Assembly (NCBI GenBank): GCA_942490995.1
Contig: CALOBG010000014.1
Coordinates: 124,001 to 188,000 of the forward strand
Length of the DNA: 64,000 nt
DNA from: UBA981 sp942490995
GTDB taxonomy: Bacteria > Pseudomonadota > Gammaproteobacteria > Ga0077536
Direction: 5' to 3'
The notes under the pieces were generated by a model, which worked only from the letters and a program-made list of their open reading frames with translations, had not been told where the DNA came from and did no database searches. The position numbers were made by a program, and so were the translations under genes. Shown in pieces: positions 8,551 to 17,803 of the stretch (its first letter is position 1; each line of letters starts with the position of its first letter).

Positions 8551-9324
8551 CTACTCTTTGTAGTCGGTGTCGATCCGGTCGAGCATGCGGCGCCAGGCCT
8601 GCCATGGGCCGAATTCCGCAGCCCCCTCGACGACAGACTCGCCACCCGATACCGCGTTCATGAATGCCTGGTCGGTAATGGTGGTCAGTTCCTGGCCGGT
8701 GGACTGAGCAAGTATCTGCATCTTGCAGGCACGTTCGAGGATATACATGAAATGGAACGCGTCTCCGACCGTCGGCCCCACCGTCAGTGTGCCGTGGTTG
8801 CGAAGAATCAACGCAAATTTGTCGCCGAGATTTGCCACCAGGCGCGCTTTTTCGTCTTCGCGAACGGCAACGCCTTCATAGTCGTGGTAGGCGAGCGTGG
8901 CAAGCGGGAAACACGCGGTCTGGGTGAGCCGTTGCAGGCCTTCCTTCTGGCACGAAACGGCGTTGCCATACTCGGTGTGCAAATGCAGTACGCAGCCTGC
9001 GTCCTCGCGCGCCTCGTGAATCGCGCTGTGGATAACGAAACCCGCACGATTGACCGTGTAGGGGGTGTCGAGCAGCGTGTTGCCCTCAAGATCGATCTTT
9101 ACCAGGTTCGACGCAGTCACTTCCTCGAACAACAATCCCATCGGGTTGATCAGGAACTGATGCCCGCCGTCGGGCACGCGCGCGGAAATATGGGTGTAAA
9201 TAAGATCATCCCAACCGTAATGCGCAACCAGCCTGTAGCAGGCGGCAAGATCAACCCTGACCTTCCATTCCGCTTCCGAAACCTGGTCGCGAACGTTCTG
9301 AATGACATGCAATAGACTTGCCAT
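8551..9324 (-). CDS. Class II aldolase/adducin family protein
   Basis: 257 aa, with the whole class II aldolase fold covered. Zinc ligands of the family are present: H114 and H116 in 'VLHLHTEYG' and H177 in 'ILRNHGTLTVG'. 'INPMGLLFEEVTASNLVKIDLEGN' is the conserved region around the substrate pocket. Members range from fuculose-phosphate aldolase to many uncharacterised proteins; this length and the C-terminus resemble the uncharacterised adducin-like group. It is transcribed downstream of the DUF885 gene on the same strand but the 80-base gap holds a stable hairpin, so it may be a separate unit. Confidence 0.85.
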   Translation of the reverse strand: MASLLHVIQNVRDQVSEAEWKVRVDLAACYRLVAHYGWDDLIYTHISARVPDGGHQFLINPMGLLFEEVTASNLVKIDLEGNTLLDTPYTVNRAGFVIHSAIHEAREDAGCVLHLHTEYGNAVSCQKEGLQRLTQTACFPLATLAYHDYEGVAVREDEKARLVANLGDKFALILRNHGTLTVGPTVGDAFHFMYILERACKMQILAQSTGQELTTITDQAFMNAVSGGESVVEGAAEFGPWQAWRRMLDRIDTDYKE

Positions 9325-9374
9325 CGTCGATCCTCCGTGATGTGCCGCTGGCGCAGCGCGACTATAGCAGAGCA

Positions 9375-9394
9375 GGCGCCAAGACCGTGGCGCC
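9375..9394. terminator. GC-rich hairpin between the DUF885 and aldolase genes
   Basis: GGCGCCA (9375-9381), six-base loop, TGGCGCC (9388-9394), a perfect 7-bp stem starting 12 bases after the DUF885 stop on the minus strand. There is no proper T-run (TGCTCTGCTAT follows), so termination would be partial at best. Confidence 0.4.
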
Positions 9395-9406
9395 CGCCCC
9401 GCACAG

Positions 9407-11263
9407 TTATTTGCCGATCATCTGCTCGCGGATCGCAAAAAACGGTGGCGACCCGACGCTGACCAGGCGTTCGTTGAATTCCTTCCAGGTAAATTCGTCA
9501 CCGCGTACTTTCCTGTACTCCTCGAGCAATTCGAGGATGGCGATATGGCCGGCATAGTAGGTCGCCAGCTGCACCGATGAGAGCTTGGCCCGGGTGAGCT
9601 TGCCCTGCGCCTCGCCAGGTTCCTGAAAGCCCTTGCCGGTCATCAACGCAACCGCTTCTTCTTCCGGCCAGTCGCTGGTGTGGAGGCGGATATCGATGAT
9701 GGCATTGATGATGCTGCGCATGACCAGTTTGTCATCGACCAATTGCTGCAGTTCGTGACCGTAGGGGTGGTCCGGGTAGATCGTAAATCCTTCCTCGACC
9801 AGCTGCGTCGCAATATAGGTGGCCCAGCCCTCGACCATCGGCCCGTTGAGAAACACCTTTGGCACGACTCGCTCGAAACGGTTCGAGTATTCGAGCTGCA
9901 CGAAGTGTCCCGGCACCCCTTCGTGAATGTAGACCATCGCCAGGGCCGGGCGGTTGTATTCCTTCAGGTAGCTGTCGGACGTCGCCAGCAGCCCGAGGTC
10001 CCAGAACCACACCGATTCCAGCTCCGGCTCGAACGCCGGCGCCGGGATGATCTGGGCTACCGCAAAACCGGCCAGGTGCGGCGGGATATCCTCGATGCGA
10101 AGTTTCGAGGTCGGCGGCAAATCCATCAGGTCCTTGTCGTTGACAAAGCCGACGATCGCATCCGCCAGCGCGTAGCTGTCCTCGATCAGCGTTTCCGACG
10201 TGGATCTGTCCTCGGAGAGCTTCGCAAAAATATTGCGGACGACGCTCTGGTCGTCGAGCTCAGACGCTTTCCTGATATCGCCGCTCTCGATTTCATCAGC
10301 AAGATAACCATCGTGAATCCGACGCGACACACCGACCATCTCGGCATGGGTCTCTTCCAGTGACTTTTCGGCGCGGGCGAGCAACTGGTCGGGATCGAGC
10401 GGATAGTCCATTTGCACCGCGTACTTGGTCTCGTAGAGCTTGCGACCGAGACGCCACTCACCGTCCGGGCGCGGCACGACGGTCTGCTCGAACCAGTCGG
10501 TAAACGAGCTGATTGCGGCGGTCGCGCCGGCGCAGCGCTTTTCGATCTTCGCGGCATTGGCAGCGGAGAGGCTCGAACCCGAGATCAGCTCCGGCAATGA
10601 CTTGTCGAACAGCCCGCCCGGCTTGACCATGCCGCGCAGGCGCGCCACGGCAACCTGCTTCTCCACCCCTGTCGGCTGTACATGCGGTGGCAGCAGGGCC
10701 GCCTTTGCTCCGTCGAGGTATGCGCTGGTTGCGGCACAACGGCGGCCGAAACTGACGAGACGTTGCTCGAGCGCCGCATAATCGCGCAATACGAGGCCTG
10801 AAAAAGCGCTGCCGAGACCCGATACGTAACCGAGCGGGTTGGTCATCGCGCCCAGTCGTGTCACCTGCAGCAGTTCCTGATCCACCTGATTTTTCAGAAT
10901 ATGCAGGTCTACCTGTTCGGCCTGCGTCAATTCAGCCGTATCGATTGCGGCAAAACGATCGCGCAGGAACAGCAGTGTCTCGTAACCGCTCGCCCACGCC
11001 TCTGCCGATGTGTCGGCAAGCCGGTCGTCATAATAGCTCGGATCACCTTCCTTGCCGTGGACACCGATACTGATGCCGAACGCGGGATTGGATTCGAGCT
11101 GGTACTCGACGTATAACTTTGCCAGCGCATCGATCGACCGCTCGGCCTCGACGCGCTGTTTCCAGGCGGCCAGATCGAATGGCGCTGCCGCGGCAAGCGG
11201 CTGGGCAAGCGCTAGCAATACAAGCGCGATACTGACGCAAATGGTTCTCGAAAACGTTGTCAT
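9407..11263 (-). CDS. DUF885 family secreted metallopeptidase-like protein
   Basis: 618 aa from ATG 11263 (MTTFSRTICVSIALVLLALAQPLAAA, a signal peptide); a longer frame upstream exists but starts before any signal sequence and is not chosen. The family signature 'YIHEGVPGHFVQLEYSNR' gives an HExxxGH site, with a distal Glu in 'NGPMVEGWATYIATQLVEEG'. Such proteins are predicted zinc hydrolases acting on peptides outside the cytoplasm. It resembles the partial gene at 1-715 and the gene at 55107-56870 in domain but not closely in sequence, so these are diverged paralogues. Confidence 0.9.
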   Translation of the reverse strand: MTTFSRTICVSIALVLLALAQPLAAAAPFDLAAWKQRVEAERSIDALAKLYVEYQLESNPAFGISIGVHGKEGDPSYYDDRLADTSAEAWASGYETLLFLRDRFAAIDTAELTQAEQVDLHILKNQVDQELLQVTRLGAMTNPLGYVSGLGSAFSGLVLRDYAALEQRLVSFGRRCAATSAYLDGAKAALLPPHVQPTGVEKQVAVARLRGMVKPGGLFDKSLPELISGSSLSAANAAKIEKRCAGATAAISSFTDWFEQTVVPRPDGEWRLGRKLYETKYAVQMDYPLDPDQLLARAEKSLEETHAEMVGVSRRIHDGYLADEIESGDIRKASELDDQSVVRNIFAKLSEDRSTSETLIEDSYALADAIVGFVNDKDLMDLPPTSKLRIEDIPPHLAGFAVAQIIPAPAFEPELESVWFWDLGLLATSDSYLKEYNRPALAMVYIHEGVPGHFVQLEYSNRFERVVPKVFLNGPMVEGWATYIATQLVEEGFTIYPDHPYGHELQQLVDDKLVMRSIINAIIDIRLHTSDWPEEEAVALMTGKGFQEPGEAQGKLTRAKLSSVQLATYYAGHIAILELLEEYRKVRGDEFTWKEFNERLVSVGSPPFFAIREQMIGK

Positions 11264-11324
11264 AACTTTTGTCCCGTTATCCCCCAAAGCCGGGCAGGAT
11301 AGCATCGCCGGTCCGGGCACTCAC

Positions 11325-11346
11325 CCGGGGCCGGGGCCGGGGCCGG
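11325..11346. repeat. CCGGGG hexamer repeat, 3.7 copies
   Basis: A simple run of CCGGGG units in the 85-base gap between glpK and the DUF885 gene. On the minus strand it is followed by a CCGGG...CCCGG stem that could act as a weak end of the glpK transcript. Short GC repeats of this kind are also slip-prone. Confidence 0.6.
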
Positions 11347-11348
11347 CC

Positions 11349-12869
11349 TCAATGTCGATCTGCCGCCGGCGCGGCACCGAGCGGATGCATATTCACCCGT
11401 GCTACCGCATCGTCCCACGCCGACAATAACGCAGCGCGCTCGGCCGCATCGAGGCGCGGCTCGAAGCGCTGGTTACGCTGCCACAAGCTGCTGAACTCGG
11501 CGGGGTTGCCGTAGATACCGACGCGGCTGCCGGCGAGATAGGCAGCGCCGAGGGCCGAGGTTTCCATGATCTGGGGACGGTCCACCGGGCTGGCCAGAAT
11601 GTCTGCCAGAAACTGCACCATCCAGTCGTTGCCGACCATTCCGCCATCAACCCGCAACGTTGCGTTGGCAACCCGGTCCGTCGCCATGGCACTCAACAGG
11701 TCATGAGTCTGATAACAAACCGACTCCAGCGCCGCGCGCGCGAGTTCGGCCGGCCCGGTCGAACGCGTCAGGCCGAACAGCGCACCGCGTGCATCCGGGT
11801 TCCAGAAAGGCGCGCCGAGACCGGTGAAAGCCGGCACCAGGTATACACCGTGGTTTCCGGACAGACCCGCCGCGAGCCCCTCGGTATCGGCCGCATGGCC
11901 GATGATCCCGAGCCCGTCGCGCAGCCACTGCACTGCAGCGCCGGCAACGAAGATCGATCCCTCGAGGGCATAGGCCGTGACGCCGTCGAGACGGTAGGCA
12001 ATCGTCGTCAGCAAGCGGCTGCCCGAGGCCGCCGCCTGCTCGCCAGTGTGGATCAAAACGAAGCAGCCGGTCCCGTAGGTACTCTTGATCTGGCCCGGCG
12101 TAAAACAGCACTGGCCTATCGCGGCAGCCTGCTGATCGCCGGCAATGCCAGTTACCGGAATGGCGCGGCCAAACAGGGCGGGATCCGTCATGCCGAAATC
12201 CGCAGCGCAGTCACGCACATCCGGCAACGGACCACGCGGAATGTCGAACATTCGCAGCAGTTCTTCGTCCCAGCGCCCGACATGAATGTTGTACAGGCCG
12301 GTGCGGCTGGCATTGGTGGCATCGGTGGCATGAACCCTGCCGCCGGTCAAACGCCACAGCAGGAAACTGTCTACCGTGCCAAACGCGAGATCGCCGTTCT
12401 CCGCGCGGCTGCGCGCCCGGTCCACATGATCGAGAAGCCAGGCGAGCTTTGAACACGAGAAATACGGATCCAGCAACAATCCGGTAAGAGACTGAAACTG
12501 CGTTTCCAGACCCTCCTCCGCAAGCCGCCTGCATGCCTCGGCTGTGCGCCGGTCCTGCCATACGATCGCATTGTGGACGGGACGGCCGTCATTGCGGTTC
12601 CACAGCAATGTCGTCTCGCGCTGGTTGGTAAGACCGATCGAGGCAACCCGAAAGCCGCGCCCCTCCACCGCCGCAATAGCCCGGCGCGCTGCCTCTACCG
12701 TGCTCGACCAGATGGCTTCGGGATCGTGCTCGACCCAGCCGCTCGCCGGGTAGATTTGCGGAAACTCCTGCTGCGCCACGGAAACGATGTTGCAACGCTC
12801 ATCGAACACGATTGCACGACTGCTGGTCGTACCCTGGTCGATTGCGAGAACACACTCTTTATCGCTCAT
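11349..12869 (-). CDS. glpK: Glycerol kinase
   Basis: 506 aa, the normal length. FGGY kinase family: the N-terminal ATP-binding domain opens 'VLAIDQGTTSSRAIVFD', followed by 'GWVEHDPEAIW', 'GLTNQRETTLLWNR' and 'AIVWQDRRT', all near-invariant in GlpK. The C-terminal domain has 'GLGAPFWNPDARGALFGLTRSTG' and 'LRVDGGMVGNDWMVQFLADIL'. It phosphorylates glycerol to sn-glycerol-3-phosphate with ATP in the cytoplasm. No glpF, glpD or glpR is adjacent, so the rest of the pathway must be elsewhere. ATG 12869 follows a GAAGGA-type ribosome site. Confidence 0.97.
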   Translation of the reverse strand: MSDKECVLAIDQGTTSSRAIVFDERCNIVSVAQQEFPQIYPASGWVEHDPEAIWSSTVEAARRAIAAVEGRGFRVASIGLTNQRETTLLWNRNDGRPVHNAIVWQDRRTAEACRRLAEEGLETQFQSLTGLLLDPYFSCSKLAWLLDHVDRARSRAENGDLAFGTVDSFLLWRLTGGRVHATDATNASRTGLYNIHVGRWDEELLRMFDIPRGPLPDVRDCAADFGMTDPALFGRAIPVTGIAGDQQAAAIGQCCFTPGQIKSTYGTGCFVLIHTGEQAAASGSRLLTTIAYRLDGVTAYALEGSIFVAGAAVQWLRDGLGIIGHAADTEGLAAGLSGNHGVYLVPAFTGLGAPFWNPDARGALFGLTRSTGPAELARAALESVCYQTHDLLSAMATDRVANATLRVDGGMVGNDWMVQFLADILASPVDRPQIMETSALGAAYLAGSRVGIYGNPAEFSSLWQRNQRFEPRLDAAERAALLSAWDDAVARVNMHPLGAAPAADRH

Positions 12870-13059
12870 TGAAGGATCTCAGTGACAGTTTTTGACAGAC
12901 GCCGACGTTGAACCGGTCTAAAATCGGTTTCAAAACCACACCCGGCAAGTCTAGATCACAACGCGAACACTCGGGAGTTCGTTCGCCGCGCACTGGCCGC
13001 AGCGTCGCCAGCCAAGTGTTCCGGCGGACCGGGTCCCCGCATCAATCCAGGAGACGCCG

Positions 13060-13884
13060 ATGGGCAGGAACTTTCGCGACAAGACGATCATCATTACCGG
13101 GGCATCTTTGGGCGTCGGTGCCGCGGCTGCGCGGGAATTTGCGCGAGCGGGAGCCAATCTCGTCCTGGTCGCGCGGGGTCTCGATGGTCTGGAGAAAGTC
13201 GCCCAGGAACTCTCGGCGCAGACCGAAGTGATGATTTCAGCGCTGGACGTGACCGACCAGGTGGCATGCCAGCGCATGCTCGACTCGGCGCACGACCGTT
13301 TCGGTCGCATCGACGTACTTGTCAATAACGCGGGTTATCACAAACGCGGTCCGGTCATGAACCTCGACCCGGACGAGATACCGCGCATGGTGGAAGTAAA
13401 CCTGTCGGCGCCATTGTTCCTGGCGCGCCTGGTCCTGCCGTATCTCGAACGCGCCGGTGGTGGCGCAATCGTCAACGTCGCCTCGCTGGCCGGGATGGCG
13501 CCGGTTCCAGGCGCCGCAACTTATTCCGCGACGAAGTTCGGCCTGCGCGCTTTCAGTTTCGCACTGGCGGAAGAACTGGCAGACAAGAATATTTCCGTAT
13601 CCCTGGTGTCGCCGGGACCCATTGATACCGGATTCATCATGGACAACATCGATGCGGTTACCGACATCACGTTCTCGCAGCCGATGAGCACGGCACAACA
13701 GGTCGGAGCTGAAATCGTGGCCGCAGCAACCCACGAGAGCACTGAAATTGCGATGCCAAAATCAAGCGGCCTGCTGGCAACGCTCGCCTACCTGTCGCCA
13801 TCACTGGCACGGCGCCTGCGGCCAAAGTTGCAGGCGAAGGGCGCGAAGATCAAGGCACAGTACAAATCCCGAAGCCGCGGCTGA
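13060..13884 (+). CDS. Short-chain dehydrogenase/reductase (classical SDR)
   Basis: 274 aa. Cofactor motif TGASLGVG at 13-20, NNAG at 89-92, catalytic Ser142 and Y155-S-A-T-K159 ('ATYSATKF'), and 'SPGPIDTGF' after the active site. After about residue 190 the tail is basic ('RRLRPKLQAKGAKIKAQYKSRSRG'), as in SDRs of the DltE/short-chain acyl-CoA-like group. The substrate cannot be read from sequence. It is divergent from glpK with 190 bases between the starts. Confidence 0.9.
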   Translation: MGRNFRDKTIIITGASLGVGAAAAREFARAGANLVLVARGLDGLEKVAQELSAQTEVMISALDVTDQVACQRMLDSAHDRFGRIDVLVNNAGYHKRGPVMNLDPDEIPRMVEVNLSAPLFLARLVLPYLERAGGGAIVNVASLAGMAPVPGAATYSATKFGLRAFSFALAEELADKNISVSLVSPGPIDTGFIMDNIDAVTDITFSQPMSTAQQVGAEIVAAATHESTEIAMPKSSGLLATLAYLSPSLARRLRPKLQAKGAKIKAQYKSRSRG

Positions 13885-13904
13885 ACACCCGCTACCCGGG
13901 TAAA

Positions 13905-14252
13905 CTAGGCACAAGTCGCCCGTAATCCTAAATCGGGCCCAAACGACGGAGCCGCGCCATCCCGCGATGGCGTGCGGCGGTCGAGGTAAAACGGCGCATC
14001 GGGGACTTCCACCGAGGCGTGTGCGCTGCGCTGCTCGAGCAATCTTACATAACCCTCCGCGCGCAGCGTCTCGCGCGCGGCCTGGCGCGAACGAAACTGG
14101 CGCGACGCGACGATCGCCGACTCGTCGTTAATCAGGTAGACGGTTATGTCCTCGCCGCTGAAAGCATCGATCAACGCCCATACACGCATATCGGTACCGA
14201 GCGGCCTGAACCAGAAATCCCTGCTGCAGATCATCACGAACTGGGTTTGCAT
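13905..14252 (-). CDS. Hypothetical protein (115 aa)
   Basis: The frame starts at ATG 14252 (MQTQFVMIC) and looks protein-like ('VWALIDAFSGEDITVYLINDESAIVASRQF', 'AARETLRAEGYVRLLEQ'), with no signal peptide or membrane segment. I recognise no domain. It is downstream of the AraC-type regulator on the same strand and converges on the SDR gene. Confidence 0.5.
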   Translation of the reverse strand: MQTQFVMICSRDFWFRPLGTDMRVWALIDAFSGEDITVYLINDESAIVASRQFRSRQAARETLRAEGYVRLLEQRSAHASVEVPDAPFYLDRRTPSRDGAAPSFGPDLGLRATCA

Positions 14253-14340
14253 TGACGCCCTCGCTCCGGAAACTCGCCCGGAAGGTCTTTGTGTTGTGGG
14301 GCGCTATTGTTGCGGTGCGGCAGAAGCAATGCCGGTGATT

Positions 14341-15378
14341 TCAAGTCGACGTCTGGTCCGGAGGCGTCGCTTGACCCGAGGTGTGAACCCGGTATTCGCT
14401 CGGACTCATGCCGGTCCAGCGCTTGAACGCGCGGGTAAAGTTGCTCTGGTCGGCAAACCCGAGCAGGTAGGCGATTTGCGCAAGGTTATAGCTTTGCTCG
14501 GCAATGTACTCCTCGGCCAGCGAACGCCGGGTGTCCTCGAGCAGATCGCGATAACTGGTGCCTTCGGCACGCAATGCCCGTTGCAGCGAACTCATGCTCT
14601 TGTTCAGTTTTTTCGCTATCGAGTCGCCGCTGGCTTCGCCCGAGGGCAACAGCTCGAGCAGCAGCCCGCGCACGCGAGACGACACTTCGTCGGGGTCGAG
14701 GCTGGCAATGTACTGTTCGATGACGCGGTCGCTCTGAAAAGCCAGGTCGCGGTTTTCGCTGGCCAACGGCGAATCGAGTATGGCGCTGTCAAATACGATC
14801 GCGTTGCGTTCCTGTTCAAACCGGACAGGGCACCCGAAGCTCTCTTCGTAACGCGCCGGCTGTTGTTTCGGGCGCATCAGTTCGACCCGGACGAGACGGA
14901 ATCCCGGACCGTAAAGGTTGGTGCAGAATTTCAATAGACTGACGAAAAAGGCATCGATGCCGTGGTTCGATGCAATTTCGGACGGATCGCTCTGGATCAC
15001 GAGCGCGTCGTTATCGCCTTCGCGCACCAGAGCGATTTCCATCGTCGAGTGCAAAGCCCTGCGATAACGGATGAGGCGTTGCAGTGCATCCCTGAGCGAA
15101 CTCGCCGCCAGCATGCCGAAACCGATCGAGTGAATATCGGTGGCTCGCGCATAACGCCCCACCATCAGGCCGAGGGCGGTATCGCCGGTCGCGGCTTCGG
15201 CCAGCCGCCACACCTTGCGGGTTTTCGATACCGGGTAACGGTAGACCGTTCCGACAACATAGCTGATGTCGAGGCCCGCTTTCTCGAACAGCGGCCTGGG
15301 ATCGATGTCGTAGTGGCGCTTTAGCGCGGCGACCAGCGCGGATCCCATCGGGGAAAGAGTTGTTGGTTCGTCTGCCAT
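14341..15378 (-). CDS. AraC-family transcriptional regulator (Arabinose_bd + HTH_18)
   Basis: 345 aa. The N-terminal 200 residues match the PF12625-type ligand-binding domain of OruR/ArgR-like regulators ('ALGLMVGRYARATDIHSIGFGMLAASSLRDALQRLIRYRRAL'). The C-terminal double helix-turn-helix is clear: 'GDSIAKKLNKSMSSLQRALRAEGTSYRDLLEDTR' and 'LAQIAYLLGFADQSNFTRAFKRWTGMSPSEYR'. Such regulators usually activate nearby catabolic genes in response to a small ligand; the downstream small gene or the nearby SDR gene are possible targets but there is no direct evidence. Confidence 0.92.
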   Translation of the reverse strand: MADEPTTLSPMGSALVAALKRHYDIDPRPLFEKAGLDISYVVGTVYRYPVSKTRKVWRLAEAATGDTALGLMVGRYARATDIHSIGFGMLAASSLRDALQRLIRYRRALHSTMEIALVREGDNDALVIQSDPSEIASNHGIDAFFVSLLKFCTNLYGPGFRLVRVELMRPKQQPARYEESFGCPVRFEQERNAIVFDSAILDSPLASENRDLAFQSDRVIEQYIASLDPDEVSSRVRGLLLELLPSGEASGDSIAKKLNKSMSSLQRALRAEGTSYRDLLEDTRRSLAEEYIAEQSYNLAQIAYLLGFADQSNFTRAFKRWTGMSPSEYRVHTSGQATPPDQTST

Positions 15379-15456
15379 GACTCCGCCGTTGACTCTACCT
15401 GACCGAATGTAAATTCAGACCGAGTCGATAATCAAGCGCTTTTGCAATCTTCACGC

Positions 15457-15873
15457 TCAGCCGACGGCCAAATCGGGTATCCGGGCAGCCGCAACGATGT
15501 GTAAATGAGTTCGCTCATCGGGCCTGGCGACGTCCGCCAGACGTCGTTCGGAGCTGTCCTGATCCGCGCGGTGCACCAGTACCAGCCTGAAACGATTGCA
15601 GCCTCGGTCGTCGCGCAGCCTTGCCCCGCGGTCGAGCAGTTGCGAGACAGCCACCATGGCCGGGTTCGAGGCGCCGGGTTCGACGATCAACACCATCAGC
15701 CGGCCGCCGACCACCAGCAGGCGGGAATTCGCGCCAGCCTCGAGTTCGCCCGGCGCCACCTCGATCCGGATATCGTCGAAAACCTCCTCGGGGCAACCGC
15801 AGCCGAGATCTTCCCTGACAAAACGCCTGATAGCGGTCAAGGGAATCGATTCGTGCTGGACCGGGGATTTCAT
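15457..15873 (-). CDS. Hypothetical protein with CGC motif (138 aa)
   Basis: ATG 15873 opens a frame with a sensible, mixed composition. A 'REDLGCGCPEEVFDDI' stretch (a Cys-Gly-Cys motif) and a hydrophobic 'RLLVVGGRLMVLIVEPG' strand are the only landmarks. There is no signal peptide. It precedes nothing in an obvious operon and has a weak ribosome-binding site, so the start is uncertain. Confidence 0.5.
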   Translation of the reverse strand: MKSPVQHESIPLTAIRRFVREDLGCGCPEEVFDDIRIEVAPGELEAGANSRLLVVGGRLMVLIVEPGASNPAMVAVSQLLDRGARLRDDRGCNRFRLVLVHRADQDSSERRLADVARPDERTHLHIVAAARIPDLAVG

Positions 15874-16082
15874 CGTAGTCGATTACCTTCGTTTTCGAAC
15901 TCGGACCGGTCAACGTGCATGCCGTGCGCTGGTCTGATGATTACGATCCACCGCGCGGCTACGCTGGCAATGCGTCTACCATGGCTGGTCTACCCGGTCG
16001 GCGACAACACCGGCGCCAGCCTGTTGCCGCAACAAAAGGCGCCGCTGCCGGCCGCGGGCGGTCGAAAATAGTCGCGACCGGT

Positions 16083-16349
16083 TCAGTGATACGTCGACAG
16101 CGTGACACCGGCGGCGCTAAGGAATTCGCGAAAATGGCGGATATCATGCTTGCCACAGGCACCACCATGATGCGGACGGTGCAACTGCCCCTCGACACCG
16201 TTCAGGGACACCGACATCCGCGCACCCCGGGTGCGATCGGTGTGTGCCCCGAGATGGGTCAGAAGGGTCTCGATATCGCGCCAGTGGATGTTACCGCTGA
16301 CCGGCTCTGTGTAGATTTTTTCCAGAGTCTTTCTGTGCTTGTGACTCAT
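16083..16349 (-). CDS. HicA-like mRNA interferase, no visible antitoxin partner
   Basis: 88 aa from ATG 16349 (MSHKHRKTLEKIY). It resembles stand-alone HicA-type proteins of the double-stranded RNA-binding fold: 'GNIHWRDIETLLTHLGA', 'SVSLNGVEGQLHRPHHG' and 'DIRHFREFLSAAGV'. The His in 'LHRPHHG' is where HicA toxins keep their catalytic residue. A hicB gene normally lies within a few bases, but neither side holds one. It may therefore be a domesticated or solitary copy. Confidence 0.7.
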   Translation of the reverse strand: MSHKHRKTLEKIYTEPVSGNIHWRDIETLLTHLGAHTDRTRGARMSVSLNGVEGQLHRPHHGGACGKHDIRHFREFLSAAGVTLSTYH

Positions 16350-16878
16350 CGCCGAACTCCCACCCGTTGTCGGGTTTGTGACGACCGGCACTAAATTAGC
16401 ACAATCTCAATTATCTGACAGTCGGTAGAAATACGTGAGTCGGAGCAGGCTCAGAGATGGCTCTGTCCTGCGATGATTGGGGCCACGGCCGGTTCATTCA
16501 CTGTCTCTGTCGGCGGGGAGGATCAAAACCGACAGGCTGACCGATGTTTTTCAGTCTGCGAGTCTGGCGTTTCTCAGCAAATTCTCGTCAGGGTATTTCC
16601 GCCGTGGCGGCCGGCTGCGGGTGATCGCGACAATGAGGCGCAAGACACCATCGAGCGGATTCCGGGGCACCTGGGACACGATGCAGCGGCCATTGATCCG
16701 GGCCATCAGAGCCGTGGACCGCCGGACGCGCTGCCGTTCTGACCAGCGCATCGATCACGCCGGACGCACCAGACGACGGGCGAGTCCGCCCGGCTTTCGC
16801 CGCTGGCAACCGGGCGAGCCTGGTTCTGCGCGGCAGTGGCAGATTCGCCGGCGACGATTCGCCCACGAAGTCATGCCC
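16350..16878. other. Stretch without a supportable gene
   Basis: About 530 bases. Several overlapping frames exist on both strands, but their products are arginine-rich and without domain structure. No RNA gene, repeat or terminator is visible. Confidence 0.4.
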
Positions 16879-17463
16879 TCACCGCGCTGGCGTCACTGGC
16901 CCACTCGTTGATACAGCGCGTTTGAATTTACTATTCTCACCCCACGACAGCACCGTGCGAATCTGTTCGTCGGTTTCCGGCGTGCGCGGCAAAATCTGCG
17001 CTTTATCCATCGACAGCCACATCCGGTCCAGGCTTGCCAGGGCCTGCCGGCCATTGCGGTATTGCTGAGCGAGCCAGCAACCAACCACCATGCCGGTCCG
17101 CCCGGCCCCGCCACCGCAGTGCACATAGACCAGCCGGCCACCCGCAATCGCGACCCTGATGTCGGTCAGGATACGTTCGAGCACAACGTGGTCGCCCGGG
17201 GCGGCACGATCCGCCAGCGGGTAACGGACATGGCTTACCGAATAGCCCTGGGCACAGGCGCGGTCGACAAGGAGCCCGGCGTAGGGCGCAAGTTCTCCCA
17301 CCTCGGTCAGGTCGATGAAATGCTGTACGCCCGCGGCGAGAAACGCATCCAGCCGGGTCAGCGTGCGCTCAGGATCGGGGGCACCGGGGTACTCGCCGGC
17401 GAGCAGGCTACCCGGCTCAACCCAATAGGTATTGGCAGTGGGTCGGTCGATTCCGTTGACCAT
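16879..17463 (-). CDS. Tyrosine/dual-specificity phosphatase
   Basis: 194 aa from ATG 17463 (MVNGIDRPTANTYWV); longer in-frame starts exist but their extra residues are low-complexity. The CX5R active site is C116-GGGAG-R122 in 'VYVHCGGGAGRTGM', and an Asp before it (about D85 or D91) could be the general acid. 'WVEPGSLLAGEYPGAP' at the N-terminus is common in bacterial protein-tyrosine phosphatases of this group. Cytoplasmic; the target is unknown. It diverges from the DUF4287/DUF5655 gene. Confidence 0.85.
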   Translation of the reverse strand: MVNGIDRPTANTYWVEPGSLLAGEYPGAPDPERTLTRLDAFLAAGVQHFIDLTEVGELAPYAGLLVDRACAQGYSVSHVRYPLADRAAPGDHVVLERILTDIRVAIAGGRLVYVHCGGGAGRTGMVVGCWLAQQYRNGRQALASLDRMWLSMDKAQILPRTPETDEQIRTVLSWGENSKFKRAVSTSGPVTPAR

Positions 17464-17803
17464 GGCGCTACATCCTTGCGCGCGCATCGATCTGCGCCGC
17501 TGTACTCGGGGAGGCGGAATTATCTGTTTGCGGCTGCAACGCGGCTCGGCAATTGCGGTCAAGCTCTTGGCCGTACGGGCCACATCGCCTGTTCGATCCC
17601 CGGCCATGGCCGGGCAAACCAGTGAGGGACTCCGACTGGCCCTAGTGGCTCATTTGTTGCGAACAAGCCAGCCAAACACGATGTTGGTGCCGAGTCCGCG
17701 CCACGCTCGCGGGGTTTCCCTCGTCCCGGATAGTTTGCGTCTGGCAACACCACCACGCTCTGCTAGGCTCAAAGTTACGACGACCAGCACCGGGAGCGAT
17801 GTA
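17464..17803. other. Divergent intergenic region
   Basis: About 340 bases between two divergent genes, so it should hold both promoters. No clear -35/-10 pair or inverted repeat stood out. A GGGAG ribosome site just before 17804 belongs to the rightward gene. Confidence 0.4.

Noticed and set aside
12300..12340. Imperfect GGCATTGGTGGCATCGGTGG repeat
   Set aside because: It lies in a coding part of glpK and reflects protein sequence.
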